Assembly: GCF_027571385.1 (NCBI RefSeq)
Contig: NZ_CP085636.1
Coordinates: 1,860,001 to 1,924,000, forward strand
Direction of reading: 5' to 3'
DNA length: 64,000 bases
DNA from: Shewanella sp. MTB7
GTDB lineage: Bacteria; Pseudomonadota; Gammaproteobacteria; Enterobacterales; Shewanellaceae
Part shown: positions 26,367-36,639 of the stretch, piece after piece
Numbering within the stretch: position 1 is the stretch's first letter
How the letters are laid out: each line of letters opens with the position of its first letter
Notes under the pieces: generated by a model
What the model saw: only the letters and a program-made list of their open reading frames with translations
The model's database searches: none
Told to the model about the DNA's origin: nothing
Translations under genes and position numbers: made by a program

Positions 26367-27452
26367 TTACTCCTTATTAAATACTGAACCTAAACCTGCT
26401 AAGATGCGTTCAGTTGCCGCAGCCAGTCCAACTTTAGGCGGATTGGGTAAGTTATACCAGACTGATGGCTTATCTTCCATGATCTGGTTATCGATCCAGC
26501 CATCAATATTGATAACTACCGGGGTGATATCTAGATGGAAATGGCTGAAAGTATGCCTAAACCCGGGCAATAACTCCCCTTGTGAAACTTTAATACCTTT
26601 TCCCTGTATATATTCATCAAGCTCTTCGCGGCTTGAAAATTCAGGGAAACACCATAAACCGCCCCATATGCCACTTGGTGGGCGTTTTTCGAGTATAACC
26701 TCATCATCTTTAGCTATGACTAACATCCAAGCTGCTCGCTCTGGGGTGACCTTCTTAGGTTTTTTGCCTGGGAATTCTGTCTGGCGACCCATAAGTTGAG
26801 CTTCGCAGTCTATCGCTACTGGACATTGAGCACAGGCAGGTTTTGACCGAGAGCAGACAGTTGCTCCCATATCCATCATTGCCTGATTAAATTTTTGTAC
26901 ATCTTGTTTAGGGGTTAGTCTGTCAGTTAACTCCCATAGTTGGTTTTCAACGATTTTTTGCCCAGGCCAACCTTGAATAGCACCATGTCGTGCGAGGACG
27001 CGTTTGACGTTGCCATCGAGTATTGAGTGGTGTTGACCTAAAGAGAGTGACAAAACAGCGCCAGCAGTTGAGCGTCCAATACCTGGGAGGGCGAGAACAT
27101 CATCAAAATCGGTAGGAAATGCTCCTTTAAAGTCATCTCTGATCATCTGAGCCGATTTGTGCAGATTTCTGGCTCGGGCGTAATAACCAAGCCCTGTCCA
27201 GTAGTGCAAAACCTCATCTTGTGGAGCATCGGCTAGGGCTTCAATAGAGGGAAACCTCTCCATAAACTTTAGATAGTAAGGAATGACGGTGCTGACTTGA
27301 GTCTGTTGCAGCATTATTTCAGAGACCCATACTTTATAAGGTGTCTTTTTTATCTGCCAAGGAAGGTGTTTTCGACCGAATTTGTCATACCAGACAATGA
27401 TCCGTGATGAAAATGGATCAGGGCTTATTTGAGACAATTCAGTTACAGGCAT
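26367..27452 (-). CDS. mutY: Adenine DNA glycosylase MutY
   Basis: The 361-residue glycosylase removes adenine paired with 8-oxoguanine. Visible features are the catalytic Glu45 in SEIMLQQTQ, the helix-hairpin-helix [12 protein letters not shown], catalytic Asp146 in LDGNVKRV, the 4Fe-4S ligands Cys200, Cys207, Cys210 and Cys216 (spacing 6-2-5), and a C-terminal NUDIX-like domain that reads 8-oxoG ([18 protein letters not shown]). It is divergent from trmB and in an operon with yggX. Confidence 0.96.
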   Translation of the reverse strand: MPVTELSQISPDPFSSRIIVWYDKFGRKHLPWQIKKTPYKVWVSEIMLQQTQVSTVIPYYLKFMERFPSIEALADAPQDEVLHYWTGLGYYARARNLHKSAQMIRDDFKGAFPTDFDDVLALPGIGRSTAGAVLSLSLGQHHSILDGNVKRVLARHGAIQGWPGQKIVENQLWELTDRLTPKQDVQKFNQAMMDMGATVCSRSKPACAQCPVAIDCEAQLMGRQTEFPGKKPKKVTPERAAWMLVIAKDDEVILEKRPPSGIWGGLWCFPEFSSREELDEYIQGKGIKVSQGELLPGFRHTFSHFHLDITPVVINIDGWIDNQIMEDKPSVWYNLPNPPKVGLAAATERILAGLGSVFNKE

Positions 27453-27683
27453 AATAGGGTCGTTAACAGTTCGAAGAGTTTTTGTAGGCGCAGTCTATCT
27501 ATCATAGGCATTAGAGACAAGTTATGTTTGGTTATCAAAACTGGATGATTCGCACCAGTAGATAAAATTGGTATACTTCCCCCACAAATTTCCAAGCTAT
27601 TTGGGCTCTAGGGCTTGCACAGTTCGTTGAACTTTGGATAATGCTCTATTTTTCTATCTACCATGCCAAGATTGAGGGCGACA

Positions 27684-28400
27684 ATGAGTGACGTAACAAC
27701 GGCCGAGTTTAATGAAGAGGGTAAGTACCTTCGCAAGGTGAGAAGCTTTGTATTAAGAGAAGGTCGCTTAACTAAAGGTCAAGCTACTGCTATTGAGCAG
27801 CAATGGTCTGCAATGGGTCTTGATTACTCACCAGAGCCATTAGATCTTGCTAAGATTTTTGGCCGAGAAGCTGACACTGTTTTAGAGATAGGTTTCGGTA
27901 TGGGTGCATCTTTGGTTGAAATGGCTAAGGCGTCACCAGAGCTTAACTTTATTGGTATCGAAGTTCACAAACCGGGTGTTGGTTCATGTTTAAGTGTTGC
28001 TGCTGAAGCTGGAGTCACTAATTTACGTGTATTCCATCATGATGCTATTGAAGTCTTAGAGCACAGTATCGTTGCTGGGACCCTTGCTCGTGTTCAGCTA
28101 TTTTTCCCTGATCCTTGGCATAAAGCGCGTCATCATAAGCGTCGTATCGTTCAGCCAGTCTTTGTTGAAACTATACGAAACTCGTTAAAAATAGGCGGCG
28201 TATTTCATCTCGCTACCGATTGGGAAAATTATAGTGAGCATATGCTTGAAGTGATGAGTGCGGCTGCTGGTTACAAAAATCTATCAACAACAGACGATGT
28301 GGTCCCACGTCCAGAACATCGCCCGCTAACAAAATTTGAGGCTCGAGGCCACAGATTAGGTCACGGTGTCTGGGACATTATGTTCGAACGTATCGATTAA
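27684..28400 (+). CDS. trmB: tRNA (guanine-N7-)-methyltransferase TrmB
   Basis: The 238-residue SAM methyltransferase makes m7G46 in tRNA. It shows the SAM site [28 protein letters not shown], and the family motif [18 protein letters not shown]. The ATG at 27684 is preferred over 27663 because GAGGG lies close upstream and the length then matches E. coli TrmB. It heads trmB-yggL-glsA, divergent from mutY. Confidence 0.95.
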   Translation: MSDVTTAEFNEEGKYLRKVRSFVLREGRLTKGQATAIEQQWSAMGLDYSPEPLDLAKIFGREADTVLEIGFGMGASLVEMAKASPELNFIGIEVHKPGVGSCLSVAAEAGVTNLRVFHHDAIEVLEHSIVAGTLARVQLFFPDPWHKARHHKRRIVQPVFVETIRNSLKIGGVFHLATDWENYSEHMLEVMSAAAGYKNLSTTDDVVPRPEHRPLTKFEARGHRLGHGVWDIMFERID

Positions 28401-28445
28401 TCAATTATTTATATTAAATTACTTTAACTTAAGGTGGGCATTACT

Positions 28446-28769
28446 ATGGCAACACGTAGCCGTCGTTTACGTAAAAAATTACGCGTTGATGAGTTTCAAG
28501 AGTTTGGTTTTGACATTAGCTGGACATTTAATGAGTCAGTAACCGAAGAGCAGATCGATACTGTTGTTGATCAATTTATTGATGACGTTATCGAACCTCG
28601 TAATTTAGGCTTCCACGGTGGTGGACATAAAGAGTGGGAAGGAATTATTGCTACTCAAGAAATAGGTAAATGTTCAGAAGAAGATCGTACTGCTGTTAGC
28701 GATTTTTGGAAAGGACAAGAAGTTTCTGATCTTGTTGTAAGCGAGTTATACGATATCTGGTGGAGCTAA
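28446..28769 (+). CDS. yggL: YggL family protein (DUF469)
   Basis: The 107-residue protein has a basic N-terminus ([19 protein letters not shown]) and the acidic remainder of YggL/DUF469. YggL has been linked to ribosome binding, but its role is not settled. The start at 28446 (ATG after a GGTGG site) matches the family; an upstream in-frame GTG is not needed. Its TAA overlaps the ATG of the next gene by one base (TAATG). Confidence 0.92.
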   Translation: MATRSRRLRKKLRVDEFQEFGFDISWTFNESVTEEQIDTVVDQFIDDVIEPRNLGFHGGGHKEWEGIIATQEIGKCSEEDRTAVSDFWKGQEVSDLVVSELYDIWWS

Positions 28770-29683
28770 TGCCCGAACAGGCATTGTTAGAGCAAGTGGT
28801 CGAGAAAGTTCGACCTCTGCTTGGACAGGGAAAGGTCGCCGATTATATACCGGCACTGGCAAACGTAAATCCCAATAAACTTGGGATCGCTGTGACCACT
28901 ATCGATGGTACTACTATAGGGGCTGGAGATTATCTCGAGCCCTTTTCTATTCAGAGTATCTCAAAAGTATTTAGCCTTACACTAACACTCACTTTATATG
29001 AAGAGAGTGAGATCTGGTCTCGAGTGGGTAAGGAACCTTCCGGTCAATCATTTAACTCTTTGGTTCAAGTTGAGCTAGAGAAAGGACTTCCAAGAAATCC
29101 CTTCATTAATGCGGGGGCTTTGGTTATTGCGGATCTGCTCCAAGCAAGATTAGGTGCGCCTAAGCATAGAATGCTCGAGGTCGTCCGTGAGTTAAGTGAC
29201 AATCCGAGTATTATCTACGATAAGCTTGTTGCTGTATCTGAATATGACCACAGTGCTAGAAATGCAGCTATTGCTTATTTAATGAAGTCATTTGGTAACT
29301 TTAATAATGATGTCGATACTGTGCTTCAGAGTTATTTTCACTACTGTGCCATGCGTATGAGCTGTGCGGATCTCTCAAAAGCCATGCTATACCTTGCCAA
29401 TAGAGGTAAGAGTTTAGCTGGATCTCAGTTGATAACCCCTGTACAGACACGTCAGATGAATGCATTACTTGCAACTTCAGGACTCTATGATGGTGCTGGG
29501 GAATTTGCTTACCGAGTTGGAATGCCGGGTAAAAGTGGCGTCGGTGGTGGAATCATTGCTGTTATTCCTGGAGATATGTCTGTTTGTGTCTGGTCACCAG
29601 AGCTTGATCTAAACGGTAATTCTCTGGCTGGTACTGCTGCACTTGAAGAGCTCTGCCAACGGTTAGGACGTTCTATTTTTTAG
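28769..29683 (+). CDS. glsA: Glutaminase (GlsA/GlsB family)
   Basis: The 304-residue enzyme belongs to the beta-lactamase-like glutaminases that hydrolyse glutamine to glutamate and ammonia. The catalytic SxxK is in [12 protein letters not shown], with further family motifs [24 protein letters not shown] and [12 protein letters not shown]. The ATG at 28769 overlaps the yggL stop (TAATG) and follows GGAG, so translation is coupled. Confidence 0.94.
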   Translation: MPEQALLEQVVEKVRPLLGQGKVADYIPALANVNPNKLGIAVTTIDGTTIGAGDYLEPFSIQSISKVFSLTLTLTLYEESEIWSRVGKEPSGQSFNSLVQVELEKGLPRNPFINAGALVIADLLQARLGAPKHRMLEVVRELSDNPSIIYDKLVAVSEYDHSARNAAIAYLMKSFGNFNNDVDTVLQSYFHYCAMRMSCADLSKAMLYLANRGKSLAGSQLITPVQTRQMNALLATSGLYDGAGEFAYRVGMPGKSGVGGGIIAVIPGDMSVCVWSPELDLNGNSLAGTAALEELCQRLGRSIF

Positions 29684-29701
29684 TTAATTTATCTATTTTA
29701 T

Positions 29702-29748
29702 AAATTAGTGAATTTACCAAAAACTAGTAATATTCACTAATTTTTTAT
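29702..29748 (+). terminator. Terminator after the glutaminase gene
   Basis: The 12-bp complementary arms AAATTAGTGAAT (29702-29713) and ATTCACTAATTT (29732-29743) flank an 18-nt loop and are followed by T residues. Confidence 0.7.
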
Positions 29749-29912
29749 CTACTCCATTATTATTGATTATTAAATAAACCCTTATGTATCAGCTGTATAA
29801 AACTTGGCATGCCTTGTGCTTTGTCTTCTACTATATGAGATTTTGATAAATGCTCTTGCGGGACATGACGATGTATCAAAATTAAACAACTGATAATTTG
29901 AGGATAAACCCA

Positions 29913-30743
29913 ATGAGAAAACTTGCAACTTCAATAGGGATCAGCGCAGCGATATTTGCTGCCAGTGCAATGACTTCTGTGCAGGCTCACGACCAAGGTT
30001 CTACATATTCTTATTCTGATAATAACGAATGTGAAGTGACACTTAATTATGATGTTGTTATTGAACCTGAGATGTTGACAGTGACAGAAGGGGACGCTGA
30101 AATTTATCGAATCGAGGTCGACCAGTTATTTGTAGAGGGTAAACCTGTATCACTTAACAAGGTTCAGAAAAAACTCCTTTTACAATACTCAGATGAAGTA
30201 TCAACTCAAGTTCCAGAGGTGATTAGTTTAGTACATGATGCAGTAGGAATCGCTTCTTCAGCGGCAAGCATGGCATTAACGCCATTATTGGGCGATGCCG
30301 CTGGTGCTAAGCTCGATGAGATGATGGATGGTCTTAAACAGCGAGTTGAAAAAGTGGCTTATCAAAATGGTGACAAATTTTATCTTGGAGCGACTCAATC
30401 CTCACTTGAAGACACCTTTGGAGATGAGTTCGAGCAAGAGTTAGAGCAGTTAGTAAAAAATTCAATTGGCAGCATGATGATTAACTTAGGTAGTCAGATG
30501 CTCTCTGGTGATGGTGAATCCTTTGAACAAAATATGGAAGCTTTCGCAACGAAAATGGAAAATGTTGGTCAGGACATAGAACTGCAGATGGAGAGTCAAG
30601 CTAAAGATCTGGAAAGCAGAGCGAATGAAATGTGTGAGCGTTTTCAATATTTAGTCGAATTGGAACAGAAATTAAGAGATCAAGTACCAGAGCTCGCCAA
30701 ATATCCCCTCATCGATGCACCAGTAAGACAGTTGTTCGAGTAA
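29913..30743 (+). CDS. yggN: YggN-family periplasmic protein (DUF2884)
   Basis: The 276-residue exported protein has a signal peptide cleaved near VQA|HD (residue 25), a cysteine pair (CEVTLNY early, MCERF late) and a long helical, acidic, Gln/Glu-rich C-terminal half. It fits the YggN/DUF2884 family of unknown function, which keeps this position near trmB-yggL in gammaproteobacteria. The ATG at 29913 is chosen because AGGA lies 8 nt upstream. Confidence 0.85.
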   Translation: MRKLATSIGISAAIFAASAMTSVQAHDQGSTYSYSDNNECEVTLNYDVVIEPEMLTVTEGDAEIYRIEVDQLFVEGKPVSLNKVQKKLLLQYSDEVSTQVPEVISLVHDAVGIASSAASMALTPLLGDAAGAKLDEMMDGLKQRVEKVAYQNGDKFYLGATQSSLEDTFGDEFEQELEQLVKNSIGSMMINLGSQMLSGDGESFEQNMEAFATKMENVGQDIELQMESQAKDLESRANEMCERFQYLVELEQKLRDQVPELAKYPLIDAPVRQLFE

Positions 30744-31111
30744 TTCTTATATAAGTTTACTTTTACTCCTTGGACTCCCTGTTGCATCCCCATTGGCAAC
30801 CGCCCCGTATTTTAGTTGAATATGGGGTTTTTTCGTATGATTTTTATAAATAGAGAAACAAGTGTAAAGCTGATTGAATACACTAAATAAAATAGCGCTT
30901 AGAAAGCACAAATCTTTGGTATACTGATAATAATAATAAGAACACTGGCTAGATCTTAGTGACTAAGCCATGTGTCGAACTCTACTCCAGCGAACTTTAA
31001 TAAAGTAAGTGAATGTTTTATAAGGGCTAATGTTGTTTGTTTTTAGTTCCGTTTCACATGTCTATTATTACAAGTTTTAAATAGTGTCGTAAACACCTTA
31101 AGGCGATTTAC
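30744..31111. other. Intergenic region between yggN and the LysR gene
   Basis: 368 bp without a convincing gene. It holds the yggN terminator; I see nothing else I can support. Confidence 0.5.
30803..30833 (+). terminator. Terminator after yggN
   Basis: CCCCGTATT (30803-30811) pairs with AATATGGGG (30819-30827, one wobble) and is followed by six T. Confidence 0.85.
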
Positions 31112-32053
31112 ATGTTAGAACTATTGGAACCAATCGCAATTTTCACTCATGTTGCTCGTGCTGGCAGTTTTAGTGCCGCAGCAAGGAAGTTGGGAATTTC
31201 TAAGTCTAAAGTGAGTACTCAAGTTGCAGATCTCGAGCATAAGCTTGGTGTTCAGCTCATTCAACGTACAACTCGAAGTTTAAGTCTAACCGAAGCTGGT
31301 CAATTACTTTACACTCAAGGTGAAGAGTTGCTCAGAGATGCTGAACAAGCCGTTTCTAGTGTTCACAACCTTAACGACGCGACCCGCGGAGTGTTAAAGG
31401 TTGGGATTTCACAGTCCTTTGGCACTATGCATATCATTCCCGCATTACCTGAATTTATGGCAACTCACCCAGAGTTGGAGTTACAGGTGAGTTTACTCGA
31501 TCATAAAGTTGATGTAGTTAGTGAAGGATTAGATCTGTTATTGACCATGTCTGAACAGTTACCTTTAGGCATGGTTGCTCGACCACTGATGAAGTGTCAG
31601 TTTCTACTTGTAGCCTCGCCTGAATATGTTGAAAAACATGGTCAGCCGAATCGTCCTGAACAGTTAGTTGATCATAATTGTTTGGTATACCAAGGTGAGT
31701 GGCATGAACACAGTGTTTGGCAATTTAAGAAAGGCGATGATTACTGTGAAATAGGTGTTTCAGGTAATTTTAGAGTTGATAATGCGCCAGCATTGAAATC
31801 AGCAGCCGTTAGCGGTTTAGGTGTCGTTTATTTGGCCAGTTATCTGCTTGAAGGTGAGATAGAAAAAGGAACCTTAGTGCCATTATTGGAAGATTGGCAG
31901 TTAACTCACCACCTTCCACTACAGGCTGTATACCCTAGAAGAAAACACTTAGCACCAAAGGTGAGTGCGTTTATCGATTTTATTAAAGGTCATATCGGTG
32001 CTCCACCTTATTGGGATGCCCCTTGTGCAGAGCTTTATGCTAAACGCAAATAG
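31112..32053 (+). CDS. LysR-family transcriptional regulator
   Basis: The 313-residue regulator has an N-terminal winged helix-turn-helix (FTHVARAGSFSAAARKLGIS, ISKSKVSTQVADLE) and a LysR substrate-binding domain (GVLKVGISQSFG, AVSGLGVVYLASYLLEG). Target genes are not evident; the gene stands alone with a terminator downstream. It is of the CrgA/AaeR-like group by general look, but no specific role can be given. Confidence 0.88.
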   Translation: MLELLEPIAIFTHVARAGSFSAAARKLGISKSKVSTQVADLEHKLGVQLIQRTTRSLSLTEAGQLLYTQGEELLRDAEQAVSSVHNLNDATRGVLKVGISQSFGTMHIIPALPEFMATHPELELQVSLLDHKVDVVSEGLDLLLTMSEQLPLGMVARPLMKCQFLLVASPEYVEKHGQPNRPEQLVDHNCLVYQGEWHEHSVWQFKKGDDYCEIGVSGNFRVDNAPALKSAAVSGLGVVYLASYLLEGEIEKGTLVPLLEDWQLTHHLPLQAVYPRRKHLAPKVSAFIDFIKGHIGAPPYWDAPCAELYAKRK

Positions 32054-32085
32054 TCTTATTTAGACATCAGCAATTGATCACATAT

Positions 32086-32119
32086 AGCACTCCTTGGAAG
32101 TCGATTTTCAAGGAGTGCT
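32086..32119 (+). terminator. Hairpin after the LysR gene
   Basis: An 11-bp perfect stem (AGCACTCCTTG / CAAGGAGTGCT) lies 33 bp past the LysR stop. T-rich sequence follows at a distance. Confidence 0.65.
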
Positions 32120-32674
32120 AACTTATCTTATTTTTTGAATACCATGTCCGTTTCAGTATATAAAATCATCAATCAGCATGAATATCTTATTCTAAAAATG
32201 CATATGTTTAGCGCATAGAAAGGAAACATTGTTCTTAAATGCGGATTATAAAAATAATTTTATGAGCCCTTGCTTTTTAATTGTTTTAATTCAGTTAGTT
32301 ATGCCTATTGCTTGTGGTTTTCTTTATGTGCATTTATTAAGGGGTTACTAATAAATTAGTGAATACTACTTGTGCTTTGTTCTCAAATAAATACAATTAA
32401 ACTATTGATTCAGGATGATCTGACTCTTATACATTAACTAAGAATGACCCCTCTTATTTAATGTATACAGATTGGCTTAAGTAGCAGTCCTGAATTGATG
32501 CTGACTGAGTTTGTAGAACTAAAACAATTGTCAGCTTTAAAACCATCATCCTAGTTTGGTTTGCCCCAGTATTTTATGCTGGGGTGATTTTTCTAGAACT
32601 AGATAGATTGAGTCTTCTGTACCCTACAGTTGGTATTATTGCTAGCATAAGTAAAATACCAATATCATATTGAA

Positions 32675-32714
32675 GACATTAAAAAAGCCACATTGATGTG
32701 GCTTTTTTAATGTC
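32675..32714. terminator. Bidirectional terminator, downstream of the DUF885 gene
   Basis: A perfect 19-bp stem (32675-32693 with 32696-32714) contains GCCACAT/ATGTGGC flanked by A6 and T6 tracts, so it would act in both directions. It lies 38 bp beyond the DUF885 stop. Confidence 0.88.
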
Positions 32715-32751
32715 TTTTTATAAGGCTAGCATCATAGCTAACCAAATTTGT

Positions 32752-34599
32752 TTAGCTATTTCTGATACCACTTACCCATTCATCTACCTGAGTTTCGAGT
32801 ACGTCTAATGGTAAAGGACCATTTTTCAGTATGAGTGTGTGGAACTCCCTGATATCAAATTGACTACCTAGCGCATCTTTGGCCTTTTTTCTGAGCTCAA
32901 GAATTTTAAGCATTCCGATTTTGTAAGCCGTGGCTTGTGATGGCATAACGATATGTCTCTCTACCATTTTTACTGCATCAGATTTGGCATTTGGTGTATT
33001 TTCAACATAGTAGTTAATTGACGCTTCACGAGTCCACTTTTTAGCATGGATCCCTGTATCTACGACTAAACGGCAAGAACGCCACAGTTCCATTGCTAAA
33101 CGACCAAAATCTGAGTAAGGATCAGAGTAGAGACCCATCTCTTTCGGGAAGAATTCACTGTAGAGTCCCCAGCCTTCAATATAAGCGGTATATCCACCAA
33201 ATTTACGAAATTTAGGCACCCCTTCAAGCTCTTGTGCTATGGCTATCTGCATATGATGCCCAGGTGTACCTTCATGGTAGGCTAGTGCTTCCATTTGGTA
33301 TTTAGGCATAGCCTTCATGTCGTATAGATTAGCGTAGTAAGTACCAGGGCGACTGCCATCGGGTGTTGGCTGATTATAAAATGCTTTACCAGCTGATTTT
33401 TCTCTAAATGCTTCGACACGTTTAACGATCATAGGGGCTTTAGGCTTTACATTAAACACTTCATCAAGTCGTGATGACATGTTATCGATAAGCGCGGTAG
33501 CGTCATTAAGATACGCATCACGGCCCTCATCGGTTGCTGGGTAATAGAATTGCTTATCTTCACGCATAAACGTCAAGAAATCTGCCAGTTCCCCCTTAAA
33601 GCCAACCTTGTTCATGATCCGGCGCATCTCCTGATGAATTCGGGCAACTTCTGCTAAACCAAGTTCATGGATCTGATCCGCTGTCATATTTGTAGTCGTG
33701 GTGCGGGCAAGAGCATTATTATAAAACTGCTCACCTTGAGGAAGTTTCCAAACCCCATCACGGCTATCTGCTTTAGTCTCAAGTTCAGTGATAAAGGTGA
33801 TGAGTTTATTGTAAGCAGGTTGTACCTGAGTGACTAAGGCTTGTTTGGCTTCAGTTAAAAGTGCTTCTTTCTTGCTACCATTTATAGCTAATGAGTTTAC
33901 TTTACCTTTGATATCAGCCCATAAAGCACTGTCTTTACCTGAGTCAAAAGGGGCACCACTTATGATATTTTTACTATCAGAAAGTACATGTGGGAATACG
34001 AATTTTGGGGCTATAATCCCTTTTTGTGCACGAATGTCCAACTCATCTTCAAGTTGTTCAAGGTATTTAGGAATCCCATTTAAGCGGCTGATATAGGCAT
34101 TTGCATCTTCGACGCTAGTAACTTGATGTTGGTTAATTAGAAATGAGGCTAACATAGAGTGCCCACCATACATCTGATTAACTGGATAGTTATAGTATCG
34201 CCATTGATTGTCTGCGATGTCATTTTCGAGTTTTTGCTTTAGCAGGCTATAGCTTAGACTCGTTTGACTATTAAGTTTACTTTCATCTAACTGTGTCAGC
34301 AGCGCTAAGTGGCGTTGAGTTCGAGCTAAATCTTCAGCATTTGCAGTTTCACCTCGTTCATCCCATTTACCGTAATCTTTCTTTATCCCAAGTTGGGTTT
34401 GAGAAGTAGGGCTTGCCATTACATTCTCCATAAACAGGGTCTCAAAAAGGGCATTGGCTCTTTCTGATTCACTTATGGCTGCTTGGAAGGTTGCTGGTGT
34501 TTGATTTACCGAAGGAGAGGAGGTTGATGAAGTACTGCATCCACCTATTAGAGTTGTTAATGCTAAGGCTATTAGGCTAGTTTTTGTTTTTATTGTCAT
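32752..34599 (-). CDS. DUF885-family lipoprotein, putative peptidase
   Basis: The 615-residue protein has a lipoprotein signal (lipobox LIGGC, Cys21) and the DUF885 domain with its hallmark YHEGTPGHHMQ and, later, GWGLYSEFFPKEMG. The HEGTPGHH plus downstream Glu resembles a zinc metallopeptidase site, and the family is often annotated as peptidase-like; the substrate is unknown. It is probably periplasmic and membrane-anchored. It is a single gene between terminators. Confidence 0.88.
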   Translation of the reverse strand: MTIKTKTSLIALALTTLIGGCSTSSTSSPSVNQTPATFQAAISESERANALFETLFMENVMASPTSQTQLGIKKDYGKWDERGETANAEDLARTQRHLALLTQLDESKLNSQTSLSYSLLKQKLENDIADNQWRYYNYPVNQMYGGHSMLASFLINQHQVTSVEDANAYISRLNGIPKYLEQLEDELDIRAQKGIIAPKFVFPHVLSDSKNIISGAPFDSGKDSALWADIKGKVNSLAINGSKKEALLTEAKQALVTQVQPAYNKLITFITELETKADSRDGVWKLPQGEQFYNNALARTTTTNMTADQIHELGLAEVARIHQEMRRIMNKVGFKGELADFLTFMREDKQFYYPATDEGRDAYLNDATALIDNMSSRLDEVFNVKPKAPMIVKRVEAFREKSAGKAFYNQPTPDGSRPGTYYANLYDMKAMPKYQMEALAYHEGTPGHHMQIAIAQELEGVPKFRKFGGYTAYIEGWGLYSEFFPKEMGLYSDPYSDFGRLAMELWRSCRLVVDTGIHAKKWTREASINYYVENTPNAKSDAVKMVERHIVMPSQATAYKIGMLKILELRKKAKDALGSQFDIREFHTLILKNGPLPLDVLETQVDEWVSGIRNS

Positions 34600-34696
34600 A
34601 ATTAATTAGTCTTTTTTTTTAGAATTAATGAAACGCAAGTGCTAATCCTAAAGAAGCTAATCGATAATGTTTGAATCTTAGTGTTAGTAAATGTTT

Positions 34697-34728
34697 CAAG
34701 AGGCTAAATTGTGGGGTTTAGCCTCTTG
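34697..34728 (-). terminator. Hairpin downstream of hemW
   Basis: A perfect 12-bp stem (34697-34708 with 34717-34728), 32 bp past the hemW stop, likely ends the yggS-to-hemW operon. Confidence 0.7.
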
Positions 34729-34760
34729 AAAGATGAGGTATTACTTTAGGTTTATTAGGC

Positions 34761-35897
34761 TTAACAGAATTGAGAGAGAAGTTCGTTAACAAATAATTTC
34801 CCTTTGGCTGTTAGTTCCCAATGATCAACACTCTCAGTGAGAAGTAGTTTCTTTTTAGATGCGTTAATACCTGGAATTAACACATCTCTTGATAAGCCAG
34901 TTCTCTGTTCAAACTCAGTTTTAGGGATCGGTGACATTAATCTGAAACGATTCATCAAGTACTCAAGGGCGCGATCTTCCATAATAACTTCAGTTGTCTC
35001 GAAGTTGTAGTCGTCCGCTGTAAGATAACCCTTAGGGTGTTTAATCTTTACCGTTCTCAGTATCTTATTTTCACCGAGTAAGGTGACTTTACCATGTGCG
35101 CCACAGCCAATGCCCAAGTAGTCACCGAATTGCCAGTAATTAATATTGTGTTGGCACTGAAAACCAGGTTTAGCGTAGGCAGATATTTCGTATTGCTCGT
35201 AGCCTAAGGCAGCAAGTTTCTTCTGGCCTTGTTCATAGATTTCCCAAAGCGCTTCATCATCAGGTAGTTGAGGCGGCCTTGAGTGAAACAGCGTGTTCTG
35301 TTCTATGGTTAACTGATACCAAGAAAGGTGAGGGGGAGACAGGGCTGCAGCGGTATCAATGTCGGCCATTGCCTCATCAAAACTTTGATTTGGTAATCCA
35401 TGCATTAGATCTAGATTAAAACTTTGATAACCTGTGTTAAGAGCTTTTCGTGCAGCGACTTTTGCTTCATTCTCATCGTGGATCCGCCCAAGCAGGTTAA
35501 GCTTGTCACTGGAAAAGCTCTGAACGCCAATTGATAAGCGTGTGATACCAGCGTGGTAGTAAGCTTCAAAATCATCGTGTTCTAAAGTGCCAGGGTTGGC
35601 TTCCATGGTTATCTCTATACTTTCCTTAAATGGGATAATTTGAGATACATAGTCCAACAACCTTTTTATTTGAGCGGCATGAAATAGAGATGGTGTCCCA
35701 CCACCGATAAATATCGAATGCAGCTTACGTCCTTGAACATACCTTAAGTCATGGTTTAAATCAGCGATGAGAGCATCAACATATTCCTGCTGAGGCAGCT
35801 CACCATTTTGGCCATGGGAATTAAAGTCGCAATAAGGGCATTTCTGCACACACCATGGTATATGAACATACAGGCTCAATGGAGGTAACGTCAGCAT
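34761..35897 (-). CDS. hemW: Radical SAM heme chaperone HemW
   Basis: The 378-residue protein has the radical SAM 4Fe-4S motif Cys16-x3-Cys20-x2-Cys23 (WCVQKCPYC), then GGGTPSLF, TMEANPGTLE, RLSIGVQSF and a C-terminal HemW domain. It was formerly annotated as coproporphyrinogen III oxidase-like; HemW has the CxxxCxxC form without the extra cysteine of HemN and acts in heme delivery. Its ATG overlaps the rdgB stop by one base (TAATG). Confidence 0.95.
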   Translation of the reverse strand: MLTLPPLSLYVHIPWCVQKCPYCDFNSHGQNGELPQQEYVDALIADLNHDLRYVQGRKLHSIFIGGGTPSLFHAAQIKRLLDYVSQIIPFKESIEITMEANPGTLEHDDFEAYYHAGITRLSIGVQSFSSDKLNLLGRIHDENEAKVAARKALNTGYQSFNLDLMHGLPNQSFDEAMADIDTAAALSPPHLSWYQLTIEQNTLFHSRPPQLPDDEALWEIYEQGQKKLAALGYEQYEISAYAKPGFQCQHNINYWQFGDYLGIGCGAHGKVTLLGENKILRTVKIKHPKGYLTADDYNFETTEVIMEDRALEYLMNRFRLMSPIPKTEFEQRTGLSRDVLIPGINASKKKLLLTESVDHWELTAKGKLFVNELLSQFC

Positions 35898-36499
35898 TAA
35901 ATTAATAAGCCCTGTTTCTGCATAGCGGCAATTAAGATCTCCATCGCTTTACCCCTATGGCTTAAGCGGTTTTTCTCTTCACTGCTAAGTTCAGCTGCAG
36001 AGCAGGTGTGTTCAGTTGGAATAAAAATAGGGTCATAACCGTGGCCATTAAGGCCATTAGCCTCAAAGCCAATATGGCCTTCCCAAGATGCTTGAGCAAT
36101 AATGGGAGTAGGATCTTTAGCGTGTCGCATATAAACCAGAACGCACTGAAAGCGTGCCGTTCGACCATCTTTGTTATCTTTTAGTGCGTCGAGTAACTTG
36201 GTGTAGTTTTCAGCCTCGCCAGCACCTTCGCCCGCGTAACGAGCAGAGTAGATCCCAGGAACGCCGTTTAATATATCAACTTCTAAGCCAGAGTCATCTG
36301 CAATCGCCGGCATCCCCGTTACTTGAGCTGCGTGACGAGCTTTAATGATGGCATTCTCTACAAAGGTAGTCCCGGTCTCAGGCACTTCGACTACATTAAA
36401 TTGGCTTTGGGGAAAGACTTCGACTCCATACTGAGAGAATATCTCTGAAAACTCTTTTAATTTACCTTTATTACCACTGGCGAGTACGAACTTATCCAT
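35897..36499 (-). CDS. rdgB: dITP/XTP pyrophosphatase RdgB
   Basis: The 200-residue enzyme cleaves dITP, ITP and XTP to prevent misincorporation. It shows the family motifs LASGNKGKLKEF, ETGTTFVENAIIKARHAA, AIADDSGLEVD, PGIYSARYAGEGA, GYDPIF and SHRGKA. The frame is open to 36538, but the ATG at 36499 follows AAGG and matches the family N-terminus. It is translationally coupled to hemW. Confidence 0.96.
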   Translation of the reverse strand: MDKFVLASGNKGKLKEFSEIFSQYGVEVFPQSQFNVVEVPETGTTFVENAIIKARHAAQVTGMPAIADDSGLEVDILNGVPGIYSARYAGEGAGEAENYTKLLDALKDNKDGRTARFQCVLVYMRHAKDPTPIIAQASWEGHIGFEANGLNGHGYDPIFIPTEHTCSAAELSSEEKNRLSHRGKAMEILIAAMQKQGLLI

Positions 36500-36639
36500 G
36501 AGTGACCTTGAACTAAAATGGGAATTATTTGGGCGCAATGATAACCAAGGTAGAGAGGAAACGATAGCGGAGATTGAGGAGAATTGAATGAGTTTAACGG
36601 ACGTTGAAAGAGGTGAAAATACAGCGCCCGTTTAATTAA

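Larger units (their letters stand above)
32054..32751. other. Long intergenic region between LysR and DUF885 genes
   Basis: This 698-bp AT-rich region lies between convergent genes. It holds two strong hairpins (32086-32119 and 32675-32714). A 29-codon hydrophobic frame at 32262-32351 lacks a ribosome binding site and is not called. The middle 550 bp is otherwise unexplained and could hold an untranslated RNA or decayed sequence. Confidence 0.5.

Noticed and set aside
32262..32351. 29-codon hydrophobic frame starting at an ATG in the long intergenic region
   Set aside because: No ribosome binding site, AT-rich sequence in which such frames arise by chance, and no supporting context.
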